Shown: piece by piece, positions 43,135 to 50,394 of the stretch
Layout: every line of letters starts with the position of its first letter
Position numbering within the stretch: position 1 is the first letter of the stretch
DNA from: Nocardia sp. alder85J
Lineage (GTDB): Bacteria; Actinomycetota; Actinomycetes; Mycobacteriales; Mycobacteriaceae
NCBI RefSeq assembly: GCF_020176955.2
Contig: NZ_JAIUCZ020000010.1
Coordinates: forward strand, 1-64,000
DNA length: 64,000 bases
Direction of reading: 5' to 3'
The notes under the pieces: model-generated
The model's input: only the letters and a program-made list of their open reading frames with translations
The model's database searches: none
What the model was told of the DNA's origin: nothing
Position numbers and translations under genes: made by a program

Positions 43135-44442
43135 ATGACCGTCCATGAGTTGCCCGGCTATCTCCGCGGCGATCTCGCCCCGGTTCCCGACGAGGTCGAG
43201 GCCGTGGACCTGCCGGTCACCGGCGTGCTGCCGCCCGAGCTGACCGGCCGCTACGTCCGCAACGGTCCCAATCCGCGTCCCGGCGCGGATCCGGGCCACT
43301 GGTTCCTCGGCGACGGGATGTTGCACGGAGTGCGGCTGCGTGAGGGGCGGGCCGAGTGGTACCGCAACCGCTGGGTGCGCACCAGCCGGTTCACCGCCGG
43401 GGCGCCCTACCTCCGTCCCGACCTCACGGTCGATCTCGCGGCGAATGCGGCCAACACCAACCTGATCCGGCACGGCGGGCGGCTCTACGCGCTGGTCGAG
43501 AACGGGTTGCCGTACGAGGTGGACGCGGAGCTGGCCACGGTCGGGGCCTGTGATTTCGGCGGCCGGCTGACCACGGCGATGACCGCTCATCCCAAGACCG
43601 ATCCGGCCACGGGGGAGTTGCACTTCTTCGGGTACGGCTTCCGGGAGCCCTGGCTCACCTACCACCGGCTGTCTGCGACGGGGGAGCTGGTGCACAGCCG
43701 GGTCGTCGAGGTGCCGGGGCCGACGATGATGCACGATTTCGCGATTACCGCGAACCATGTGGTGTGGCTGGATCTGCCGGTGGTGTTCGACCTGGACCGG
43801 GCGGGCCGCGGCGGGATGCCCTACGGCTGGGACGACGACTACGGCGCCCGGCTGGGGGTGATGCCGAAGGCCGGCGGCGCGGTCACCTGGTACGAGGTGG
43901 ATCCGTGCTACATATTCCACCTCGGCAACGCGCACGAGCGCCCCGGCGGGGCGGTGGTGGTGGATGCGGTCCGGTATTCCCGGGAATCGTTCACTCGATT
44001 CTGGTCCGGCACCGCCGATCGCGAGGAAAAAGGTCCGGTTCTATACCGCTGGATACTTGGTGGCAGTGATACTGGTGGTGCTCGAGTTATCGAGGAGAAA
44101 CTCGACGGAAGATCGGTGGAATTTCCTACCATCAATAATGGGAAAACCGGACTTCCCGGGCGTTATATCTATGCCGTCACCGATTCCGAAATCGTGAAAT
44201 ACGATCTCGTCACCGGTGCGGCCGCCGAATATCGCACCGGCGGCCGCGCGGGCGAGGCGGTGTTCGTTCCGGCCGCCGGCGGCGCGGAGGACGCGGGGTG
44301 GCTGGTGTCGATCGTCACCGGACCGGGCGCCGCCGAACTGCTGGTACTCGACGCCGCCGCGCTCACCGCGGTGGCGTCGGTGCGGCTGCCGCGCCGGGTG
44401 CCCGCCGGATTTCACGGGCACTGGCTGCCCGACCCGCCCTGA
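43135..44442 (+). CDS. Carotenoid cleavage oxygenase
   Basis: 435 residues. All four iron-binding histidines of the family are present: His152 (TAHPK), His200 (MMHDFAI), His262 (FHLGNAHE) and His427 (GFHGHW). The enzyme should cleave a double bond of a carotenoid, apocarotenoid or stilbene-like substrate using O2. The ATG at 43135 follows GAGG and begins MTVHELPGYL; the longer frame from 43078 overlaps the promoter. No carotenoid biosynthesis gene is in the window, so the substrate is open. Sequence around 44080-44150 is briefly AT-rich. Confidence 0.93.
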   Translation: MTVHELPGYLRGDLAPVPDEVEAVDLPVTGVLPPELTGRYVRNGPNPRPGADPGHWFLGDGMLHGVRLREGRAEWYRNRWVRTSRFTAGAPYLRPDLTVDLAANAANTNLIRHGGRLYALVENGLPYEVDAELATVGACDFGGRLTTAMTAHPKTDPATGELHFFGYGFREPWLTYHRLSATGELVHSRVVEVPGPTMMHDFAITANHVVWLDLPVVFDLDRAGRGGMPYGWDDDYGARLGVMPKAGGAVTWYEVDPCYIFHLGNAHERPGGAVVVDAVRYSRESFTRFWSGTADREEKGPVLYRWILGGSDTGGARVIEEKLDGRSVEFPTINNGKTGLPGRYIYAVTDSEIVKYDLVTGAAAEYRTGGRAGEAVFVPAAGGAEDAGWLVSIVTGPGAAELLVLDAAALTAVASVRLPRRVPAGFHGHWLPDPP

Positions 44443-44450
44443 TCGCACGA

Positions 44451-44480
44451 ACGCCCGGTCCACCGTGGTGGACCGGGCGT
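44451..44480. terminator. Bidirectional terminator
   Basis: ACGCCCGGTCCACC-GT-GGTGGACCGGGCGT, 14-bp perfect arms between converging genes. Confidence 0.82.
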
Positions 44481-44494
44481 CCGCTACCGGATAT

Positions 44495-44734
44495 CTAGTC
44501 GTCCGGCGGATCCACGACGACGTTGTAGTAACAGCCACCGTTGCTGCCACCGCTACCACTACAGCCGCCCGGGGCGCCGTCGTGGTGCTGGTAGCCGTCG
44601 ATGAACTGATCGTCGCCCTGGGTCATCGGAACCGCCAGCGCGGGGGCCGACAGCGCCGTGACGGGCGCGAGAACTACGAAACCGGCGAACGCCGTACGTG
44701 CCAGGCGCCGCTTGATACTGGTCGTCGAGCTCAC
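44495..44734 (-). CDS. Small secreted peptide, paralogue A
   Basis: 79 residues. The GTG start has GGAG upstream. A basic N-terminus and hydrophobic core (RRLARTAFAGFVVLAPVTAL) give a Sec signal peptide ending ALA. The mature peptide has about 45 residues, is acidic, and holds two cysteines separated by GSGGSNGG (CSGSGGSNGGC) before YYNVVVDPPDD. The leader is homologous to that of the next gene. No family recognised. Confidence 0.75.
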   Translation of the reverse strand: MSSTTSIKRRLARTAFAGFVVLAPVTALSAPALAVPMTQGDDQFIDGYQHHDGAPGGCSGSGGSNGGCYYNVVVDPPDD

Positions 44735-44778
44735 AGCAGACTCCTCTCCATACACTGCGTCGTGCGATGGAAATGCGG

Positions 44779-44961
44779 TTACCGCCAACATCCACTGCCA
44801 CCGCTACCGGTACACGGCGGTGGCGGCGGTCCGGGATACCCCGGAGGCGGTGGAGGTTGAGCAATCATCGGGGCGGCCACTGCGGTCATCGGGAAGAGAA
44901 CCATGAGACCGGTGACCACCATCCTGGCCAGACGCCGATGATTGCTGCTGTTCGACTTCAT
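44779..44961 (-). CDS. Small secreted Pro-rich peptide, paralogue B
   Basis: 60 residues. The ATG has GGAGGAG eight bases upstream. Signal peptide RRLARMVVTGLMVLFPMTAV...IA resembles that of paralogue A. The mature peptide is about 26 residues: Pro/Gly-rich (QPPPPPGYPGPPPPP) and ending CTGSGGSGCWR, with the same Cys-GSGGS-Cys pattern as its neighbour. Function unknown; both stand together between a terminator and the amidohydrolase operon. Confidence 0.72.
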   Translation of the reverse strand: MKSNSSNHRRLARMVVTGLMVLFPMTAVAAPMIAQPPPPPGYPGPPPPPCTGSGGSGCWR

Positions 44962-45160
44962 TCCGCATCTCCTCCTTCCGGAAGGGTTTCGGAACTCATT
45001 GAACAGACCGGTACAACTCATACAACGGTAGACCGCAAATCATTGGCAATCAACAGCTTCAGGTTGCTACATGATTACCTATTGCATTCGCGTAACGTAA
45101 TTCCCAGGGCGAAATACCGAGGCGATTATCCGTAAAACGGTCGAATCGGGCGGGAACGCC

Positions 45161-45194
45161 GACGGCCCCGGCGCCTTCCGGTGCCGGGGCCGTC
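45161..45194 (-). terminator. Terminator after the amidohydrolase operon
   Basis: 12-bp stem GACGGCCCCGGC / GCCGGGGCCGTC with a 10-base loop, 15 bases past the stop of the 45209 gene. Confidence 0.8.
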
Positions 45195-45208
45195 GGATCG
45201 GTCCGTGC

Positions 45209-46465
45209 TCAGCTCGCGACGCGCTGGGCGTACAGCTTCGCCCACTCCGTGCGGGAGCGGATCGAGAGGTCGACGTCGGTCGCCTGCGCACGCAGCGCGC
45301 CGACGGTGGCCTGCTCCTTGGGGATGTGCGCGAACGGATCCCACTCCAGGAAGCGGCAGGCGTTCTCCCACGTGATCTTGTTGATGTCCTCGTCCGAGGC
45401 GCCGGCGGCGTTCAGCTCGTTGAGCACGAACTCCGGGGCATCCGGCCACAGCGAATCCGAGTGCGGGAAGTCGCATTCCCACGCGATGATGTCCATGCCG
45501 ACCTTGTCGCGATAGGTCAGCGCGGTGGGATCGGTGACGTAGCAGGCCATCACGTGCTCGCGGAACACCTCACTGGGCAGCTTGCCGCCGAAGTCGCGGC
45601 GCAGCCACTTCTGGTTGGTGTAATGCCGGTCGGAGCGGTCCAGGAAGAACGGGATCCAGCCGATGCCGCCCTCGGACAGCGCCACCTTCAGACCCGGGTA
45701 GTTCCGGAAGGCCGGGCCCCACAACAGATCCTGCACGGTGATCTGGGACACCGTGGGCGCCAGGCACATCAGGTTGTCGATCGGGGCGTCGGGCGCGAGT
45801 TTCAGTGCGCCGAAACCCATTCCGATGTGCAGGTTCATCACCGTGTGGTTGTCCTGCAACGCCTGGAACACCGGGCCCCAGTAGTTCACGTCGAAGTAGC
45901 TGGGCAGCCCCTCGAGGTGCGGCAGCTCCGGCATCGACACCGAGCGGCAGCCCTTGGCGGCCAGGCGCTCGATCTCGGCGACGGCCAGCTGTGGATCCCA
46001 CAGCGGGATGATGCCCAGCGGGATGAACCGGCCCGGGTAGGTCCCGCACCACTCGTCGACGTGCCAGTCGTTGTAGAGCTGGATGATCTCGACGGTGATG
46101 TCGTCCTTGACCTTCGCCAGGTGTCCGGCGCTGAAGCCGGCGTAGGTCGGGAAGCACATCGAGGCGAGCACGCCGTTGGCGTTCATGTCCCGCACCCGCT
46201 CGTGGATGTCGTAGACACCCGGTCGCATCTCGGCGTAGCCGGCGGGGTTGTGGTCCCACTCCTCCGGCGGCCAGGAGACGACGGCGTTGAGGCCGGTGAC
46301 GCCGACCGGGTTGCCCCGGTACATCCAGCGGTCGATGCCCTGATCGTCGACGATGACGCGGGGCATCAGGTCGGCGAGCTTGGCGGGGGTGTGGTTCTTG
46401 AACATGTCCGGCGGCTCGACGACGTGGTCGTCGATGCTCACCAGGATCAGATCGTTGACGTCCAT
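45209..46465 (-). CDS. Amidohydrolase-2 family metal-dependent hydrolase, first paralogue
   Basis: 418 residues of the amidohydrolase-2 (ACMSD-like) TIM-barrel family: N-terminal metal motif SIDDHVVEPPDMF (His14), central LPHLEGLPSYFD and NLHIGMG, and the late Asp site ECDFPHSDSLWP. Family members decarboxylate or hydrolyse ring-cleavage products and related carbonyl compounds. It lies 10 bases after the paralogous gene at 46476, so the two are one operon and may form a heteromer or act in sequence. Substrate unknown. Confidence 0.9.
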   Translation of the reverse strand: MDVNDLILVSIDDHVVEPPDMFKNHTPAKLADLMPRVIVDDQGIDRWMYRGNPVGVTGLNAVVSWPPEEWDHNPAGYAEMRPGVYDIHERVRDMNANGVLASMCFPTYAGFSAGHLAKVKDDITVEIIQLYNDWHVDEWCGTYPGRFIPLGIIPLWDPQLAVAEIERLAAKGCRSVSMPELPHLEGLPSYFDVNYWGPVFQALQDNHTVMNLHIGMGFGALKLAPDAPIDNLMCLAPTVSQITVQDLLWGPAFRNYPGLKVALSEGGIGWIPFFLDRSDRHYTNQKWLRRDFGGKLPSEVFREHVMACYVTDPTALTYRDKVGMDIIAWECDFPHSDSLWPDAPEFVLNELNAAGASDEDINKITWENACRFLEWDPFAHIPKEQATVGALRAQATDVDLSIRSRTEWAKLYAQRVAS

Positions 46466-46475
46466 GCGATCCTCA

Positions 46476-47690
46476 CTAGACCTTCAGCAGACGAGCGAGA
46501 TTGCCGCCCATGATCTTTTCCTGATCCTCGAGCGGCAGATCCTTGAGCTCGTGGATGTAGCGCGTCGGTTCGGCCAGGCCCTCGGGGTGCGGGTAGTCCG
46601 AGCCGAACAGCACGTGATCGGAACCGAGCAGCTCCGACAGCGCGACCAGGTCCTCCTCCCAGAACGGGGAGATGTAGAGGGCCTTCTTGAGCGCGGCGAC
46701 CGGGTCCTGGAAGCCGAAGCCCTCCGGGGCCTTCTTGTAGACGGCGGCCAGCTGCTCGAACAGGCCGGGCACCCAGGTGGCGCCGTTCTCGATGACGGCG
46801 AACTTCAGGTCCGGGTGCCGGAACAGCGCGCCGTGGCAGACCCAGGACGCGACCGCGTCGCGGATCGGGGCCCACTCGTTCATCATCTTGAAGACGTTGG
46901 TGACGAACGGCAGCATCTCCTGGTTGCCGCCGTCCCACTCCGAGGCGTAGCGGGCGTAGCCGCTGTCCGAGGAGTGCATGGTGATCAGCACGTCCAGCTC
47001 GACGGCGCGCTTCCAGAACGGGTCGAACTCCGGCAGCGCGAACGAGCGGGTACCCCGGAAGCCGGGCACCGGCGCCGGCCGCACCAGGATCGCCTTGGCG
47101 CCGCGCTCGACGACCCACTCCAGCTCCTCGATCGCCTTCTCGACGATCGGCAGGCTGATCACCGGCACGGTGAAGATGCGGTTCTCGTAGTTGAAGGACC
47201 AGGTCTCGTACAGCCACTCGTTCAGCGAGTGCACGACCGCGTGGATCAGGTCCGGGTCGTCCTTCATCCGCTCCTCGAGCAGGCTGGCGAGGGTCGGGAA
47301 CATCAGCGCGCGGTCGATCTGCAGCTCGTTCATCAGCTCCAGGCGCGGCGCGGGCTCGCGGAACGCCGGGGTCGCCTTGATCGGCTTGCCGAAGATCTCG
47401 CGACGGCTCTTGCCTTCGGGGTTGCCGTTCTTGAAGTAGTCCTCCATCGCACCCGGGGCGGCGACCACCTCGAAGGTCGGGTTGGGGATGTACTCGCTGA
47501 TGTGCCCACGAATCGCGATCTTCGTCCGACCGTCGACCTGTACGTACTTGACCGCGTTCGCATACTTCTTCGGCAGGAACTTGGTCAGTGCCTCCGGCGG
47601 TTCGTACAGGTGGTTGTCGGCGTCGAAGAGCTGGTAGGGAAGGTCACTCTGGGACACGAAAGCCTCCGGGTTCATACGCTTGAGAATCAC
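46476..47690 (-). CDS. Amidohydrolase-2 family metal-dependent hydrolase, second paralogue
   Basis: 404 residues with the same fold: LFDADNHLYEPPEAL (Asp25, His27), ITMHSSDSGYARY, and the closing Asp motif FGSDYPHPEGLAEP. It is the first gene of the two-gene operon. The start is GTG at 47690 after AGGAGA; an ATG five codons later is an alternative. The gene is divergent from a CooC/MinD-like ATPase with 167 bases between. Such pairs are common in mycolate-containing actinobacteria, in lipid or xenobiotic degradation settings, but no pathway gene is adjacent. Confidence 0.9.
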   Translation of the reverse strand: MILKRMNPEAFVSQSDLPYQLFDADNHLYEPPEALTKFLPKKYANAVKYVQVDGRTKIAIRGHISEYIPNPTFEVVAAPGAMEDYFKNGNPEGKSRREIFGKPIKATPAFREPAPRLELMNELQIDRALMFPTLASLLEERMKDDPDLIHAVVHSLNEWLYETWSFNYENRIFTVPVISLPIVEKAIEELEWVVERGAKAILVRPAPVPGFRGTRSFALPEFDPFWKRAVELDVLITMHSSDSGYARYASEWDGGNQEMLPFVTNVFKMMNEWAPIRDAVASWVCHGALFRHPDLKFAVIENGATWVPGLFEQLAAVYKKAPEGFGFQDPVAALKKALYISPFWEEDLVALSELLGSDHVLFGSDYPHPEGLAEPTRYIHELKDLPLEDQEKIMGGNLARLLKV

Positions 47691-47857
47691 ATTCTCCTAT
47701 GGCGAGCATCATACTATCCCCTGTTCCGGTGAGTTTGGGCGACCGCTCAGATAAACGTTCCGGACGGGGGTGGATCTCGGATCGCCGGACCGGTCCGATA
47801 CAGTGCGCGCGAATTGAATACGAAAGTCATTACCAACTGGGAGAGGAGGGGCGAACG

Positions 47858-48805
47858 GTGAAGATCGCCTTCGTCGGTAAGGGTGGTAGTGGGAAGACGA
47901 CGTTGTCGTCGTTGTTCGTCCGGCACCTGGTCGCGCAGGGGTTACCGGTGCTCGCGATCGATGCCGACATCAATCAGCACCTCGCGGCGGCCCTCGGGGC
48001 CACCGAGGAGGAGGCGGTGGCGCTGCCGACCCTCGGCGAGCAACTGCCGCTGATCAAGAACTATCTGCGCGGCGACAATCCGCGGATCGCGACCGCGGGC
48101 GCGATGCTCAAGACCACGCCGCCGGGCCGGGGATCGCGACTGATCGGGATACGCGAGGACAATCCGATCTACACCGCCTGCCTGCGTGAGGTCGCGGGGG
48201 CCGGGTTGATGGTGACCGGGCCGTTCGCCGACGAGGACCTCGGGGTGTCCTGCTACCACTCCAAGGTCGGCGCGGCCGAACTGCTGCTCAACCACATGGT
48301 CGACGGGCCCGGCGAGTACGCGGTGGTGGACATGACCGCCGGCGCCGACTCGTTCGCCTCCGGCCTGTTCACCCGCTTCGATCTGACCGCCCTGGTCTGC
48401 GAGCCGACCCTGCGCAGCGTCGGGGTGTATCGCCAATATCTGGGCTACGCCAAGGATTTCGGCATCCGGGTGGCGGTGATCGGCAACAAGGTCTGTGACG
48501 ACGACGATCTGGCGTTCCTGCGCGAACAGGTCGGCGACGATCTACTGTGCTGGATCGGCCGCTCCGGGCACGTGCGGGCCGCCGAACGCGGCGAGATCCG
48601 CCCGATCGCCGACCTGGAGCCGCCGAACCTGCACGCGCTCATCATGATCCGCGAGGAACTCGACTCGATCACCCGGGACTGGACCGAATATCAGCGCCAG
48701 GCCGTCGAATTCCACCTCCGCAACGCGAATGCCTGGGCGGGTGCGGAATACGCCGGCCAGGTGGATCCGGACTTCGTGCCCGGCCCGGCGATCCGGATCG
48801 GCTGA
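47858..48805 (+). CDS. CooC/MinD-type P-loop ATPase
   Basis: 315 residues. The deviant Walker A GKGGSGKTT (7-15) opens the protein, followed by the switch-type AIDADINQHLAAAL and VVDMTAGADSFASGLF, as in CooC nickel-insertion ATPases and MinD relatives. It is likely a dimerising ATPase for metalloenzyme maturation or positioning; no CO dehydrogenase genes are nearby. The GTG at 47858 has GAGGAGG eight bases upstream; the longer frame to 47699 overlaps the divergent promoter. A link with the divergent amidohydrolases is possible. Confidence 0.85.
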   Translation: MKIAFVGKGGSGKTTLSSLFVRHLVAQGLPVLAIDADINQHLAAALGATEEEAVALPTLGEQLPLIKNYLRGDNPRIATAGAMLKTTPPGRGSRLIGIREDNPIYTACLREVAGAGLMVTGPFADEDLGVSCYHSKVGAAELLLNHMVDGPGEYAVVDMTAGADSFASGLFTRFDLTALVCEPTLRSVGVYRQYLGYAKDFGIRVAVIGNKVCDDDDLAFLREQVGDDLLCWIGRSGHVRAAERGEIRPIADLEPPNLHALIMIREELDSITRDWTEYQRQAVEFHLRNANAWAGAEYAGQVDPDFVPGPAIRIG

Positions 48806-48825
48806 GTCGCACCGCCGTTCGGATT

Positions 48826-48863
48826 CGGGTCCGGCCGTCCCCTCATCGGCACGGCCGGACCCG
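48826..48863. terminator. Bidirectional terminator
   Basis: CGGGTCCGGCCGT / ACGGCCGGACCCG, 13-bp stem with a 12-base loop, between the converging CooC-like and livF genes. Confidence 0.78.
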
Positions 48864-48869
48864 GTCCGC

Positions 48870-49580
48870 TCAGTCCTCGCCGAGGTAGGCGCTGCGCACC
48901 CGGCTGTCGGCGAGCAGCTCGGTTCCGCTGCCCGACAACGCGATCCGGCCGATCTCCAGCACGTAGCCGCGGTCGGCCAGCGACAGCGCGGCGTGCGCGT
49001 TCTGCTCCACCAGCAGGATGGTCGTGCCCGCGGCGCGCAGCCCGTCGACCGTCTCGAGGATGCGCGCCGACATCAGCGGCGACAGGCCCAGCGACGGTTC
49101 GTCCAGCATGAGCAACGTGGGGCGGCTGAGCAGGGCGCGGCCGATGGCGAGCATCTGCTGTTCGCCGCCGGACAGCGTGCCCGCCGCCTGGGTGCGGCGT
49201 TCGCCGAGGATCGGGAACATCTCGTAGACGTGTGCGATATCGGCATCGACCTCCCGATCCCGGCGCAGGAACGCGCCCAGCCGCAGGTTGTCCTCGATGG
49301 TGAGGTCGCGGAACACGTGCCGGCCCTCGGGGGCGTGGGCCAGCCCGAGCGCGACGATCTCGTGCGCGGGCCGGCCGTGGATCGGGCGGCCGTCGAAGAC
49401 GATCGTGCCCGACTCCGGCCGTTGCAGCCCGGACAGCGTCCGCAGCGTGGTCGTCTTCCCGGCCCCGTTCGCCCCGATGAGGGTGACGATCTCGCCCGCG
49501 CCCACCTCGAAACTGATGCCCTTGACCGCGGTCACCGCGCCGTAGGCGACGCGCAGATCCTCGACCTGGAGCAGCGCCAA
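48870..49580 (-). CDS. livF: Branched-chain amino acid ABC transporter ATPase LivF
   Basis: 236 residues with Walker A GANGAGKTTT, ABC signature LSGGEQQMLAIGRAL and Walker B LLMLDEPSLGL, with the LivF-specific short length. The TTG start at 49580 directly follows the livG stop and uses the GGAGAGGAGG upstream. It is the last gene of livHMGF and energises import together with LivG. Confidence 0.94.
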   Translation of the reverse strand: MALLQVEDLRVAYGAVTAVKGISFEVGAGEIVTLIGANGAGKTTTLRTLSGLQRPESGTIVFDGRPIHGRPAHEIVALGLAHAPEGRHVFRDLTIEDNLRLGAFLRRDREVDADIAHVYEMFPILGERRTQAAGTLSGGEQQMLAIGRALLSRPTLLMLDEPSLGLSPLMSARILETVDGLRAAGTTILLVEQNAHAALSLADRGYVLEIGRIALSGSGTELLADSRVRSAYLGED

Positions 49581-49581
49581 G

Positions 49582-50394
49582 TCAGCCCTCCTCTCCCGTG
49601 GCCGATACCGCATCGCCGGTGGTGGCCGGAGTCCCCAGATAGGCGGCGATCACCCGCTCGTCGGCCTGCACCTGTTCGGCGGTGCCCTGCACCAGTTTCT
49701 CGCCGTGGATGAGCACCACCACGCAGTCGCACAGGCCGAAGATGAAGCGCATGTCGTGCTCGATCACCAGCACCGAGACGCCGCGGTCGCGGATGGCCAG
49801 TACCAGTTCCCGCATCTGCCGGGTCTCGGCGGGATTCATGCCCGCGGTCGGTTCGTCCAGCAGCAGCACCGACGGTTCGGAGGCCAGCGCGCGGGCCACC
49901 TCCAGCCGCCGCTGATCGCCGTAGGACAGGTTGCGGGCCGCCGATTCGGCATGTCTGCCGATGCCCGCGAAGTCCAGCAGGTCGCGGGCCAGGGTGCGGG
50001 CGGCGTTCTCGGTGCGGCGGTAGCGCGGGCCGTGCCCGATCGCCGAGAACAGTCCCTGCCGGGTACGGACGTGGCTACCGACCATGACGTTCTCGGTCGC
50101 CGTCATGTTCGGGAACAGCCGGATGTTCTGGAAGGTCCGGGCCAGTCCGGCCCGCGCGGCGGCGTGCGGGCGTGGCGGCAGCGGCGCGCCCGCGACCCGA
50201 ACCTGTCCGGCGGTCGGCCGGTACAGGCCGCTGAGACAGTTGAAGAAGGTGGTCTTGCCGGCCCCGTTCGGGCCGATCAGGCCGACGATCTCACCGGGGC
50301 CGACGGTCAGGTCGACGTCCTTGACCGCGGTCAGGCCACCGAAGCGCATGGTGACCCCGCGTGCCTCCAGCACGGGAGTGGCCGAAGTCGTCAT
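49582..50394 (-). CDS. livG: Branched-chain amino acid ABC transporter ATPase LivG
   Basis: 270 residues: Walker A GPNGAGKTTFF, LivG-type insert with RTFQNIRLFPNMTATENVMVG, signature NLSYGDQRRLEVARAL and Walker B LLLDEPTAGMNP. The start overlaps the livM stop (ATGA). Paired with LivF as the nucleotide-binding subunits. Confidence 0.95.
   Translation of the reverse strand: MTTSATPVLEARGVTMRFGGLTAVKDVDLTVGPGEIVGLIGPNGAGKTTFFNCLSGLYRPTAGQVRVAGAPLPPRPHAAARAGLARTFQNIRLFPNMTATENVMVGSHVRTRQGLFSAIGHGPRYRRTENAARTLARDLLDFAGIGRHAESAARNLSYGDQRRLEVARALASEPSVLLLDEPTAGMNPAETRQMRELVLAIRDRGVSVLVIEHDMRFIFGLCDCVVVLIHGEKLVQGTAEQVQADERVIAAYLGTPATTGDAVSATGEEG

Noticed and set aside
47735..47775. Possible TetR operator between the amidohydrolase and CooC-like genes (GCGACCGCTCAGATAAACG)
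   Set aside because: Resembles TetR half-sites, but no convincing symmetric partner could be aligned.
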